A stretch of DNA of 64,000 bases. It comes from Allolobophora icterica (lineage: Eukaryota; Annelida; Clitellata; Crassiclitellata; Lumbricidae). The stretch lies in assembly GCA_963556255.1 (NCBI GenBank), contig OY744606.1, positions 3,757,692 through 3,821,691 of the forward strand. The letters run 5' to 3'. The translations under genes were made by a program, and so were the position numbers. Below the pieces are notes generated by a model. It ran no database searches, was not told where the DNA came from, and worked only from the letters and a program-made list of their open reading frames with translations. The first letter of the stretch is position 1, and each line of letters starts with the position of its first letter. This document shows positions 52,040 to 64,000 of the stretch, piece after piece.

Positions 52040-53280
52040 TACTGTGCGTGTTTACTATGCATAATACAGGCCACTTTTCATGTGTACTGTGTTCCCTCCT
52101 TACACGCTCTTCTACATCAACCCCCGTAGGCCTACATGCCTAATATAGGCTTGTTAGGCCGCCTAAAATTAAGTTCCCGCACTCGAGGCAATATCACAGC
52201 AGACGTCAGATCTGTAGACCAAAGATGTTATTAACCTATTGACATCTTTTCTGTAGACTATACTTCGTAATCGTAATCGTAAATTTGTATAGCGCCACAG
52301 TTAAACGCGAGGAACCAAATGGGTCTCGGACATCGACTCTAGTTCAACAGCATTTGAAGCAGATGTTTCAAATGAGATTCATTAGCACATCTTAGCACAT
52401 TAATCTTACAGGAGAAGCATCCTCCCTAGAGTTCTTCCTAATCCTCTCCTGACTTTATTTTCATGTGGTCAGTGGCGGCGATCTTGTTTGACAGGTGGGG
52501 GGGACATTTTGGAACTGATCTGATGAAAATATAGTTTTGAACTGATCTGGTGAAAAAAGAGGTCCAAAAAGAGGTCCAAAACATTTTTTCGCGTTTTTTT
52601 GGGGTTTCCTCAAAATTTGGGGGTCCGATGTATGGCGTGTCCCCCCCACTCTTGAAGGTGGGGGGTCTTGTCCCCCTCGACCCCCCCGGGATCGCCGCCC
52701 ATGCATGTGGTCTTTGTTCCCTTCTTAAACTACATCCGTTCTCACATTCACTCCGCAGAGTCATATGCGCATTCGTTACGAATTCTTCACGAGAAATTAG
52801 AACAACAGACCCACTCAAGCGCATCTTTGAACACGCGGAACAATAGAACCGTACAACTCTTATATGTAGTCATCGCCTTTTATACTACCCAACCATTTCG
52901 CTTTCCGATATAATTACTCCCTCTCGCCCTTCTTCTCCTCTCCCCCTTCTGTTTCAGATCGTTTCCTTTTCCTCCTATTTTCCGTTTCAACTCCATCGCT
53001 TCTTGTCCTCCAGTACCTCGCCTGCTACGGCAGGTGTAGCCTAGTGTTACTAGTGTACATCATTCTGCTCTCTGATCTTATCTTAATTGTAATTGTAATT
53101 AGTAACTTCTATTGCGTCCGTGTCTAATGCGCAAGGCATCAACCGATGGCACACCAAGCTGTAATCAGGTCAATATCCAGAAGATCAGTCCGTAAGACAG
53201 AGAGGCAGCCTCTGTAGGATAAGCAATGTGAAAGAGAGGTAAGTTTTAAGTTGAGAACGAAATGTCATAAGTAGCTGTTG
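52040..53280. repeat. Block B', duplicate of the Polinton-bearing block B
   Basis: Its left 110 bp match 12550-13010 and the remainder matches 32207-33075. At the site where block B has the MITE plus Polinton it reads GGCTTGTTAGGCCGCCTAAAA, i.e. it is an empty site. It carries its own MITE at 52470. Confidence 0.85.
52470..52703. mobile_element. hAT-type MITE (CAGTGGCGGCGATC ends) with perfect 8-bp duplication
   Basis: Left CAGTGGCGGCGATC and right GATCGCCGCCCATG are inverted repeats. The flanks are CATGTGGT on both sides (52462-52469 and 52704-52711); block B has one CATGTGGT. 234 bp, non-coding, with GTCCAAAAAGAG duplicated inside. Confidence 0.92.
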
Positions 53281-54775
<1,495 letters not shown>

Positions 54776-54921
54776 TAATTGTAATTGACTTCGAGTGTTA
54801 AACTTTACAGGATAAAACTAACATTCCATTATTGCTTGTTAATGAGTTCATTTAAATTTAAAGGGGATAAAGGCAAAGCCCCATGAATCATATGAGGGGA
54901 GTTGGTTAGTGTTGCACAAGT

Positions 54922-54992
54922 TTAACACTTTAACGACAAGCTGCATTGGTTTCCCAGTCACTTTTAGAACACTCTCGTCGTGAAAGTGTTAA
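54922..54992. repeat. Short foldback repeat, copy 2
   Basis: 71 bp. Arms TTAACACTTTAACGACAAG and CTCGTCGTGAAAGTGTTAA are inverted copies (19 bp). Centre TTTCCCAGTCACTTTTAG. Confidence 0.85.
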
Positions 54993-54999
54993 GTATGGG

Positions 55000-55202
55000 T
55001 CCCTGCCATGTACATAATGTATCGTCTGGATGATGAAGAAGAACAGTTCCTTAAGGTAGCCCTGAGGCAGGCATAGGTATGAAGTGTTAGTGGCTCTATT
55101 TTCTTAGCCTTGGCATATGAAAGTGTGTGGCAAGTCCTCTCCCCTGCTGTCTCATCTTCCCACTGACAGTGTAAAGTCAGCGTACTCATTATAGCTGGCT
55201 AT
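55000..55202 (-). mobile_element. tRNA-headed SINE body, copy on minus strand, head lost
   Basis: Reverse complement of the body of the SINE at 13848 (AATGAGTACGC, GGGAAGATGAGACAG, AAGAAAATAGAGCCACTAA). The polymerase III promoter head is missing. Confidence 0.75.
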
Positions 55203-55223
55203 AATTGAATTGGTAGATAGGCA

Positions 55224-55569
<346 letters not shown>

Positions 55570-55790
55570 TAATTCTACAAAAGCATGCTATTTGCACCAT
55601 CTGTAACTCCCCTATGGAGACGGTACTTAGCGCTTGTTTTTCAGGCTAGGAATTCTGCCATTTGACTTGATTATTAAACTGCAGATTTGTATATTTATGT
55701 TTAGATTTCAGTGTAAACTGTCACCTGCAAATTTTCATAGGTATTTTTATCTGAACCTGAAAATACATGATCATTATACTAGATCTTGCA

Positions 55791-55990
55791 GTAAATATCA
55801 CACATGTTATGCTCGCACAAATGTAAGGCAGCTTTTTCTGTTTTGGTTCATGGGCCAACTCTGTGCAATACTTTGCCCACTGAGTTAATTTCCCTGTCTA
55901 CTGTACACCATTTTGAAACAGAGTTAAAATGGTATTTGATGGAATCACTGTGTGTAACATATGATGAATGGTTAATATATGCATAATTCA
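55791..55990 (+). repeat. LINE 3'-end remnant
   Basis: Decayed frame with CYARTNVRQLFLFWFMGQLC...ISLSTVHHFETELKWYL, resembling the end of a CR1/L2-type RT ORF (FxxxGPxxWNxLPxxL...F). In a PABP intron. Confidence 0.5.
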
Positions 55991-56235
55991 AATCTGTCTG
56001 TATACAGTACTGCACAAGAATTCACTTTGTACAATTCTGTACCCTGAAACATTTCTTTACTGGTTTCGATTTATGCTTTGATGGTCTGTGTTACTTTGTG
56101 TCAAAGCTGCCTCTGAAGATGGAATTGTAAGCTGTGTAGCCTGTGAATGGCTACTAACACCATAACACTGACATTTCCAAACTCATCTGGATATGAGGCT
56201 TGCTTTTAGTGGCAAAATATTGATACTTTTTGCAG

Positions 56236-56351
56236 ATTGCGACTGATGCCAATGGCTCCAAGGGATATGGTTTTGTGCACTTTGAAACAGAAGAAGTTGC
56301 CAAGCGAGCCATCGAAAAAGTTAATGGGATGCTTCTCAATGACAAAAAAGT
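56236..56351 (+). CDS. PABPC1: Poly(A)-binding protein exon 3 (RRM2 second part)
   Basis: Acceptor TTTTGCAG, donor AGT/GTGAGT. Encodes [20 protein letters not shown] and [20 protein letters not shown]1 GYGFVHF is intact. The Val codon is split and completed in exon 4. Confidence 0.95.
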
Positions 56352-56436
56352 GTGAGTTTCACTGGCAAAGCCAGACAGCTATAATTATGTTCTAGAATAA
56401 TAGCAAAGTGTTACTCATGTGAATATGTCTTTGTCT

Positions 56437-56505
56437 TAATCCTTTCGTAACGAGAGTGATTAGTTTTCCATACATTTTAGTGCACGCTCATCGTTGAAGT
56501 GTTAA
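56437..56505. repeat. Short foldback repeat, copy 4
   Basis: TTAATCCTTTCGTAACGAG ... CTCATCGTTGAAGTGTTAA, same centre ATTAGTTTTCCATACATTTT. Confidence 0.75.
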
Positions 56506-57211
56506 CTGGTGTTGTGTGCATTTTGCAGTATCTCGTCTGTGTAATCTTTTCATTTAGATAGCAACGTGTGCAGGAAAAATGTTCAGAGATACTTGAAAGG
56601 TGCAGTTGATTCAAAGCATTTATACAGCGCCTCTGCAAGATGCAGATCCAAAGGGAGGCTATTCCAGGTGGCCCAACCACTGAAAGAGCATCATGATATG
56701 ACCACACATGAATACATTGCATAAATTATGGCATAGGCAATGTATTGATGTTAGCCTATGTCTGTATGATTGCATGACTGCACTTGAGGACAGCACTGAA
56801 TTTCAGAAATGAATGAAAACAGTGGAGGTTATTTTAAATGGCTAGCATCAGGAACTGATGATGATGGTAGAGCTGGTGGTCATTGTTTTGTCACGGTTGT
56901 CATAGTGACGGTGATGATGGTGCATGCATTTTTATGGCCTGAAAAAGTGTTGTATTAATCTTGAATCTTCACACACATACCTCCATACATACATACGTAC
57001 ATTGCTTCTGATTCAAGTTGAATGCCTGGAATGTAGATCTTGTATTATTGTTATTATTTGCATACAGCCATACACGCATGACTTTAATTAATAAATGATA
57101 TTCTGTAGCTTGAATAACTAGAATTAAAGTTATTTGAGGCATTGAAAGTCCTCAGAGTAATGTTCTTTGTGAAGATTCACATCAGTAAGAATGCTTTCTT
57201 CTGATCTACAG

Positions 57212-57371
57212 GTATGTCGGGCGTTTCATGTCGAGGAGAGAAAGGATGAATCAGATAGGCGATCAAGCCAAGAAATTTACAAATGTCTACGTGAAGAACT
57301 TTGCACATTTTCTTGACGATGAAAAGCTACGGGAATTGTTCGACCCATATGGCAAAATTATCAGCTGGAAG
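57212..57371 (+). CDS. PABPC1: Poly(A)-binding protein exon 4 (RRM2-RRM3 linker, RRM3 start)
   Basis: Acceptor TCTACAG, donor AAG/GTACTA. Encodes [20 protein letters not shown] and [20 protein letters not shown], with RNP2 of RRM3 VYVKNF. The next exon in the family (RRM3 RNP1, GFGFVSF) was not found in the 1.3 kb that follow. Confidence 0.93.
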
Positions 57372-57504
57372 GTACTAGCAAGTTTCTTGTCAGTTGTAAA
57401 TTTTGGCAGCCTATAAAATATCTGTGGAATTAGACATTGCTATTGTCTAACGTGGGTCCAACCCTTGTCTTTGTATAACCACTGAACAAAATTTTGCATA
57501 CAAA

Positions 57505-57765
57505 TGTCTTGTTTACATGTTCATTTTGTTTACCTGTTCATTTTGTTTACCTGTTTATTTTGTTTACATGTGCATTTTGTTTACATTTTTCTTTTGTTTA
57601 CATGGTCATTTTGTTGACATGTTCATTTTGTTTACATATTTAATAATTTACATGATGTTCACTTTTTGTTTACATGATGTTCATTTTGTTTACATTTTTA
57701 TTTTGTTTACATTTTTATTTTGTTTGCATGTTCATTTGTTTACATGTTCATTTTGTGCAGGTGTG
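57505..57765. repeat. ~17-bp tandem repeat in PABP intron
   Basis: About fifteen imperfect units of TTCATTTTGTTTACATG, with variants TTTACCTG and TTTACATTTT. Sits exactly where a missing RRM3 exon would be expected. Confidence 0.9.
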
Positions 57766-58216
57766 TTTGTGATAATGTTTTTATGAGTTCATTATCAGTT
57801 ATCTAATGTCTGTTTTAGTTATCCTACTTGAACACTCCTAGCGTTTGCTTTTCATTCCATGCAGCTTGTTTGGTAGGAATGATCTTGGAGATGGTTTGAG
57901 GCCTAGTTGTGTCATACGGTTTCAACACTGTCTTCTTTCAGATATTCAGTTGCAGGATATTAGCTGCACTGCCTATTGTTTGATATTTGCCTGCCTTTCA
58001 AGGGAACTCAAACTGAGTAGTTCCAGTGTTTAAAGGGCCATTGACGTCGCCCTCCTATTTTTTACAGTCTTTGGACTGGCACTATTGGTTACAAACTGAC
58101 TGAAGAAATTCAACCAGGCTGCATCATATTTTATAAGCAAGCATATTCTAATGTAATACATAGCAGGACATTTGCAGGAATCATCAACAGGATAACCCGG
58201 ATGCAATCAGTCTACT

Positions 58217-58279
58217 ATTAAACCTAGAGGGATTAGTTTTTCCATACATGTTAGTACACGCTTGTCGTTACAGTGTTAA
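58217..58279. repeat. Short foldback repeat, copy 5
   Basis: ATTAAACCTAGAGGGATTAG ... CTTGTCGTTACAGTGTTAA; the left arm is partly decayed. Confidence 0.65.
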
Positions 58280-58639
58280 ACAAGACTGTTCATGGCTTTT
58301 GATATACCGGTAATAAAGAAATGGAAGGTGAAAGAGTTGTAATAAAATGCAAGCATAATAAGTACGTATAAAAAGTTGTAGATTTGTGGGATGGTTTGGA
58401 TGATAGTACTGTCTCAGTGGACACTATCACAGCTTTTAAGATGAAGGTTGGAAATGTTTGGTTATTAAGTTTCAGGTTAAATTGCAGTGGTTCTAGCACA
58501 GATTACAGGTCTGCTGAACCACTTGTTATAATAATTCAGGTGCCAATACCTGAGAGTGAGTGATCTGGCAGCTAAGTATCATTAGGTTATTACCCAAAAT
58601 TGAAGAATTTGTTGAGAAACTGCCTTACTTTGTTTCCAG

Positions 58640-58799
58640 GGACAACAAGTGGGACAGATCTTCCATCCTGGTGGTGGTGGCTATTTTGTGCCGGCCATGC
58701 CACAAACGCAGAACTACTACACTCCACCTCAGGTCACTCAGATTCGTCCTTCAGGGAGATGGTCGCAGCCAATACGTCCAGGACTTGTCCAGAATCCAG
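58640..58799 (+). CDS. PABPC1: Poly(A)-binding protein exon, start of proline-rich linker
   Basis: Acceptor TTTCCAG, donor CCAG/GTCATT. Encodes [40 protein letters not shown] and [13 protein letters not shown], matching the linker after RRM4 (GYFMxxxPQTQxxxxYYPPxQ...LRPSPRW). The preceding RRM3/RRM4 exons are not upstream of it in this window. Confidence 0.88.
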
Positions 58800-58924
58800 G
58801 TCATTTGTTGTTATTATTAAGGCTTTCTAAATTTTATTGTCTTTCTCAAAGGCCTTAGGCCAGTGAATGTGAAAATTTTCCTAATTTTTACCATCATCAG
58901 GATCTGTACAGGATGAAATTCTTG

Positions 58925-59045
58925 CACATCTCCAGCAATTTGTAAGGTTCTGTACTGGCTCCCGGTCAGGGACAGAACTGTATTGAAGATCAAACTCTTA
59001 GGGTCCCTTGCAGCATCCCCTTTGTGGGTCCTATCAGATATTCAC
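58925..59045 (+). repeat. LINE fragment
   Basis: VRFCTGSRSGTELY-type decay with YWLPVRDRTVLKIKLLG in a second frame: the post-RT segment of CR1/L2 LINEs (compare LHWLPVKERIIYKI at 48800). Confidence 0.55.
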
Positions 59046-59177
59046 AGGCATTCTAGCAGAGGTAGGCCAATTCATAGATGCCTTACTGTTAGTCTGGGTG
59101 TGTGTGTATGTGGTGTACGTGCATGTGCACGTGGTGTATATGTTGTCATTATATGGTGTACACGTAGATACATCGGG

Positions 59178-59345
59178 GTGCATGATAGTGTAGTGGTAAG
59201 CATGCTGGAGGTTTGGGGTTCAAATCCCTACCAGGGCAGAAATTTGGTTCAAGATTTCTGCTCCATTTGCACCCTCTAGCTAACTCCGCTATAATGAGTA
59301 CACTACCGTACACTGTCAATGGGAAGATGAGACTAGCTTCTAGCC
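59178..59345 (+). mobile_element. tRNA-headed SINE, truncated copy
   Basis: Box A GATAGTGTAGTGGTAAGCATG, box B GGTTCAAATCCCTACC, body TTTCTGCTCCATTTGCACCC and ATAATGAGTACAC. Stops early after GGGAAGATGAGAC. Confidence 0.85.
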
Positions 59346-59661
59346 TTCTTGTGGAAGAGTTGTTTGTGGCTATACAGAATTTCTGTGTTGTTAAGAAGAA
59401 ACAGAGGAGCCTGGCACAAAATGAAACTAACCACTGTTGTCTAAGGATTTACAGCTAATGTTATGTATACAGCATTTATGTAAATGTGTAATTATAAGGT
59501 TTCCAACAAATTTGGGACATGTGCTGCATTGTTCAGGACTAAGAAATTAGGCCTCTCCATGTTGTGTGTATGTATGTATGTGTGTTTATAAATATGTGTG
59601 TATGTATGTTTGAATATAGTTAAAAATATGGGTAAGAGCTGTGCTTATTTCTGCAATACAG

Positions 59662-59790
59662 CCTACCAGTCAACATCCGGTGGCTCAACAATGCGTCAAG
59701 CTAGGTCAGCTGGTCAGCTACCAGTTCGCCAACCAATACGGCCAATAACTGGACAACATCAGGTGGCTGGAAACCAAAGACTTCCACCTG
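59662..59790 (+). CDS. PABPC1: Poly(A)-binding protein exon, linker
   Basis: Acceptor CAATACAG, donor CCTG/GTGAGC; enters and leaves in phase 1. Encodes YQSTSGGSTMRQARSAGQLP and RQPIRPITGQHQVAGNQRLP, a Gln/Pro/Arg-rich segment as in the family's linker. Confidence 0.8.
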
Positions 59791-60274
59791 GTGAGCGACA
59801 TTCAAAAGGAAAATATCCGAGTTAATGTTTGTGCTGGAAAAGCCTTATACAGATTTTTGCATTATTAATCAAACAGGTTACATAAAACTATTTTGACAGC
59901 TTTTCAAAGCATCTGGATGATGCCAAATTTAATGCTTGTGATTATGGACATTGCAGTGACTTTGAGAGATACCTGTTAAAAGGTGATGTAAATGTAGGTA
60001 GATACATTCTGAATCTTCAGAATAGTGTCCTGTAAGATACGATAAATTAAGCGATAAGCTATCGTACTCGCTTATCCTGCTTGGTAGTATGTAACAATGT
60101 TGCGTATTTGTCAATATTACCTAATTGGAATAAATGAATACTGTATTGTGTTGTATCATACGACAATGGCGGATATTTCATTGGAGTTTTTACATGTGCA
60201 AAATTACAAATTAGAAGTTTAAATCTTCGAGCATCTATTATTCATAGTGTGCACAAATGTGTTGTCTGTTTAAG

Positions 60275-60408
60275 GTTTTCCACCACAAGCGATGCATCAA
60301 GGAATGACTGGTACAATGCCAGTCTTGCACAGTCCTCGACCTCCGTTCAAATATTCTTCAGTGCTTCACAATACTTCGCAGCCTTATACCTCTAACTCTA
60401 TTCAGCAG
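60275..60408 (+). CDS. PABPC1: Poly(A)-binding protein exon, linker
   Basis: Acceptor GTTTAAG, donor CAGCAG/GTAATT. Encodes FPPQAMHQGMTGTMPVLHSP then RPPFKYSSVLHNTSQPYTSN, like the YKYAAGVRN part of PABPC1 before the MLLE domain. Ends on Gln-Gln, fitting the next exon's AVHVQGQ. Confidence 0.8.
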
Positions 60409-60589
60409 GTAATTGCATTTCATTACACCTGTATGAAAACGTGTAGTAAGTACATTTTCAAAGCTGTTATGCTTTAAACATTATTTCGATTTATATTTTG
60501 TACATGTGAAAATCAAACTTCACCAAACAATCACCTGATGCCTTTGAACACTGTTACTGGTGAAAGCAGCATAATCAAATTCAGTGCCC

Positions 60590-60591
<2 letters not shown>

Positions 60592-60680
<89 letters not shown>
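60592..60680. repeat. (AC)n microsatellite
   Basis: About 88 bases of pure AC dinucleotides in a PABP intron. Confidence 0.98.
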
Positions 60681-60682
<2 letters not shown>

Positions 60683-60982
60683 CATTGATATATTTCCAAG
60701 CCCATTCAAGTGTGTAAACCAAGCATATTGAACAACGAAGATATCAAGAGTGATTGACTTGGCTAAGTTAATACTTTGCTTATATATTGTAAAGTTCTGT
60801 TTACATGACACGTGAAGTACACGTGCCAGTGCGTAACACTGAACCCAATGGTCAGTGTTATTGTTGTTTGTTTGTATCTGGACTTTATAAAGTGCATTTT
60901 AGGAACCCCACAAAAGCATTACTGTTGTAATGTTGGCTTGTATTTGTCATAGCTTGGGCGTTTTGGACCACGTTTGAAATGG

Positions 60983-61280
60983 GTGGTACATGGTAGTCTA
61001 GTAGTTAGCATGCTGGAATGTCAACTGAGAGGTTGGGGGTTCAAATCCTCACCAGAGCATTCAGTTTGTTTCAAGATTACTGCTCCACCATTGCCCCCTA
61101 GTCTGCTCAGCTGTAATGAGTACATTGACCATACACTATCACTGGAGATGAGAGAAGGGGAAGACTGGCTACCAACCTCCTGTGCCGAGGCTAAGAAAAT
61201 GAAGTCGCTAACACTGGATCATACCCATGGCTGCTTATGGAATTGCTCTTCTTCTTTAAATGAAGGGTTCTGACATAGGT
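60983..61280 (+). mobile_element. tRNA-headed SINE, near full-length copy
   Basis: Box A-like GGTAGTCTAGTAGTTAGCATG, box B GGTTCAAATCCTCACC, then the shared body through GGCTAAGAAAATGAAGTCGC and CTGCTTATGGAATTGCTCTT. Confidence 0.85.
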
Positions 61281-61390
61281 CACTGATAATCATAAATTTA
61301 CCCTAAGGGTGAAGAAGGAAATGACAGTCTAGGTCATAGGTCATAGTAAAGACTAGGAGTAACAGGGAGAATAATCTGGTTGCATTGTAG

Positions 61391-61603
61391 GCTGTCCATG
61401 TGCAGGGTCAGGAGCCTTTGACTTCAACTATGCTGGCTGCAGCCATGCCTCAGGAACAGAAGCAGATGCTCGGGGAAAGGTTGTTCCCACTGATACAAGA
61501 TATGTATCCAGATTCAGCCGGAAAGATCACCGGAATGCTCCTGGAAATAGACAATTCCGAGCTTCTTCACATGCTGGAGTCAAACGAGTCGCTCAAGGCC
61601 AAG
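61391..61603 (+). CDS. PABPC1: Poly(A)-binding protein exon, MLLE (PABC) domain
   Basis: Acceptor CATTGTAG, donor CCAAG/GTCTCT (weak). Encodes [40 protein letters not shown] and [20 protein letters not shown]. The KITGMLLE core that binds PAM2 peptides is intact. The last family exon (VxEAVAVLQAHQ-like) was not found downstream. Confidence 0.95.
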
Positions 61604-62119
61604 GTCTCTCAATATATTACAAATTCTACAAATAGACTTTTAAAGTTTTTGCTGGTCCTTACTGTTCATTGTTTGTCCAGCCAAATATATCATCACGCAC
61701 AGGTTCAGGCAATTCCTTTGAGTTCATGCCAGATAGGTACACATACATACGTACATACAATTGCATTCCAGTTTAATCTGGACGTTAAATGTTGATATTC
61801 AGATTACTCGAATCTTACACATTGAGCAAGATATGCACACTAGTCTTAGTGACACACCTTTTCAATTAATTTATCTCATGGCTAGCATGTGTTGCATATG
61901 CTGAAAATTGAATGCTCTGTAACTGTGGCTTCTGGTTGCTCCAATTTGATTCATGCCCCATGTCCTTCATCTCCATCTCGGATGCTGTCCTACTGACAGT
62001 TTTCTTAATTCTGATCGACTGACAACATTCTGCCTGCTGCTCATTCCCACAAACACTACCTATATAGAAACTCATTTGTAGAACTGGATAACCATTCCTG
62101 ATCATGTCACAACTAAGAT

Positions 62120-62400
62120 CGAATGATTCCTGTTGAGTACTGCATGTGCCTCAGTGCGAGCAAATCCCAGTTTGCATCCCTATGGGGGCTTATTTAAGAG
62201 ATTTTGAATCTCAGGCTAGTACGGTCCATACACGGGAACCTTTTAAGGTACGGTGCCAGGGTCGCATTAAGACTAGTGCGGGCTCGGGTGCTGTGACTGG
62301 CAAATTTCATCACAGAAAAATTTTATGACCTTTTTTTGGGAATTTTTTATGACCTTTTTTGGGAATTCTTCTTACGCAAACTTTGATGACCTTTTTCCAG
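62120..62400. other. No gene seen
   Basis: Contains three copies of TTTATGACCTTTTTT-like sequence (62330-62395). Nothing else recognised. Confidence 0.5.
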
Positions 62401-62640
62401 GCTTTGGACTGGCACTATTGGTGCTAGGGGTAATGACAGAGTTACAAACTGACTGAAGAAATTCAACCAGGCTTTGGACTGGCACTATTGGTGCTAGGAG
62501 TAATGACAGAGTTACAAAATGACTGAAGAAATTCAACCAGGCTTTGGACTGGCACTATTGGTGCTAGGGGTAATGACAGAGTTACAAACTGACTGAAGAA
62601 ATTCAACCAGGCTTTGGACTGAAGAAATTCAACCAAGCGT
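62401..62640. repeat. 70-bp tandem repeat, three full units and a partial
   Basis: Units begin GCTTTGGACTGGCACTATTG at 62401, 62471, 62541 and (partial) 62611 and end TGAAGAAATTCAACCAG. A related single unit lacking the middle part is at 58068-58118. Confidence 0.97.
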
Positions 62641-62790
62641 CGCTCGCAGAATAACTACTCAGCAAAGAAGCCCTGGGAAACAGAAATGCCTTTAGGGAAC
62701 GCGAGACTGATGGGAAAAGCCAGTTATTATTATTATTATGTCAAAATGTAACTGTTACATATAGAAAAATGTTTAGAAATGTGGTAACTA

Positions 62791-63539
62791 CAGGGTGGGT
62801 CAGTATGAATGCAACTAATTTGAATGGATATAACTTGAACAATTGTTATCCGAACATCGTGCCCACTCTACTACTGTGTCAAATCTGGCACTGATATACG
62901 GCACCGTTGTTATAAAATTTCGGTGCGGCGCACACCTCTCAATTTTGAATGTAAATATTGAACATCATGGCGCCGTTCACGGAAGAGGATAGAATTTTAA
63001 TCCGAATTTTAAGAGCAGAAAAGGGATACAATGCACATCAGATGATGATAGAATTCCCTTCTAGAAAATGGAATAAATATGCTCTACACCGATTGATTAA
63101 ACAAATTGATGCTACGGGAACGTCTAACAGCCGCAACTGTGGTCGCAAACGTTCTGCGCACACATCAGCGAACATTGCACAAGTCCATTTGTAGCTAAGA
63201 CAACAATCCAGTCATTAAAGCACGTGGTGGACATATTGAGTATTTGTTTGACTGATGGTAAATTCACTCAAGATATTAATTGTTAGTACTAAGTGATTGT
63301 TTAGAATTGACATCTGCAGTTTCAGACTTTTGTTTTTTCTTGCAGTTTTATGGCAAGAAAATGGCACATCGAATATTAATAGCATTATCTCAAAACGTCG
63401 TAATAGTATCTTGTAGATATTGTGCAGAATGGTAAAACAGATAATTGTCTTCAATTTAATATATTGGACAAGACGCTCAGATAAAAAGTATTCAAGTTAT
63501 AAGGCGTTAAAGTTGTTGCATTCCTACTGGCCCACCCTG
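62791..63539 (+). mobile_element. Tc1/mariner-like element, internally deleted
   Basis: Inverted ends CAGGGTGGGTCAGTATGAAT and ATTCCTACTGGCCCACCCTG flanked by TA (62789-62790 and 63540-63541), the target duplication of this superfamily. At 749 bp it is too short for a full transposase. The flanks outside it, GTTTAGAAATGTGGTAAC and GTTTAGAAATCTGGTAAC, also repeat each other. Confidence 0.9.
62968..63194 (+). pseudogene. N-terminal DNA-binding part of a mariner-like transposase
   Basis: About 75 residues, APFTEEDRILIRILRAEKGY and LHRLIKQIDATGTSNSR, then RKRSAHTSANIAQV. This is the helix-turn-helix that recognises the element's ends. The DDE catalytic part is gone. Confidence 0.75.
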
Positions 63540-63761
63540 TAGTGTTTAGAAATCTGGTAACTAAGACCAGGTAGATGTATCTCCCAAAGATAAAATGCAT
63601 TTCCCCTTAATTGTGCTGCCACTGATTGTGTTTGGACAGCTGCCACAGGTTTTGGTTCAAATGTGATGATGACATAGTGAATATGTAACACAACTTATAG
63701 TAACTGTTGAGCACATGATGTATTTATATTCTCAAACCAGAAGATGTTCCGGGTCCTTTGA

Positions 63762-64000
<239 letters not shown>

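Noticed and set aside
60581..60811. Cys/Val-rich frame
   Set aside because: It is the (AC)n microsatellite read in one frame.

Overview
The window is invertebrate nuclear DNA, probably from a marine animal. Host genes are split into short exons with GT/AG borders. The spaces between them are packed with microsatellites, 3'-ends of non-LTR retrotransposons, tRNA-headed SINEs, hAT-type MITEs, an LTR retrotransposon, a mariner relative and a complete Polinton/Maverick. The palindrome TAGGCCTA recurs far above expectation outside the Polinton genes. The species cannot be fixed from the sequence; a deuterostome or lophotrochozoan would fit.

Layout. (1) 1-9,936, minus strand: eight exons of an L1CAM/neuroglian-type cell-adhesion gene covering Ig1 to about Ig5, with decayed mobile elements in the introns. 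(2) 9.9-13.0 kb: no gene, one hAT MITE with a perfect 8-bp target duplication. (3) 13,050-31,748: a Polinton of 18.7 kb with ~250-bp terminal inverted repeats and 14 intact genes. These are a small zinc protein, protein-primed DNA polymerase, retroviral-type integrase, phospholipase A2-like protein, packaging ATPase, two capsid proteins, adenovirus-type protease, several minor virion proteins and a phage-tail-fibre-like protein. (4) 31.7-36.9 kb: dispersed repeats and a hAT transposase fragment. (5) 37,053-44,879: a young gag-protease-only LTR retrotransposon (minus strand) with 1,319-bp LTRs, inserted in a hAT MITE. (6) 45.8-47.1 kb: a second copy of two L1CAM exons. (7) 47.7-53.3 kb: second copies of two blocks also found near 13-36 kb, one carrying a 5'-truncated LINE. 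(8) 54,542-64,000, plus strand: a cytoplasmic poly(A)-binding protein gene whose exons are out of order.

How the parts work together. The Polinton encodes a full virus-like programme: replication (polymerase), integration (integrase), packaging (ATPase), capsid (major and minor capsid proteins), maturation (protease) and probable entry functions (PLA2, membrane-active proteins, fibre). The most striking point is a canonical -1 slippery heptamer, A AAA AAC, directly before the stop codon of the gene upstream of the protease. The protease frame is -1 and has no ATG ahead of its conserved N-terminal segment, so the protease may be made as a frameshift fusion.

The paired blocks A/A' (35.3 and 47.7 kb) and B/B' (12.6-33.1 and 52.0 kb) act as paralogous empty sites and let several insertions be read directly, including the Polinton inside an older MITE.
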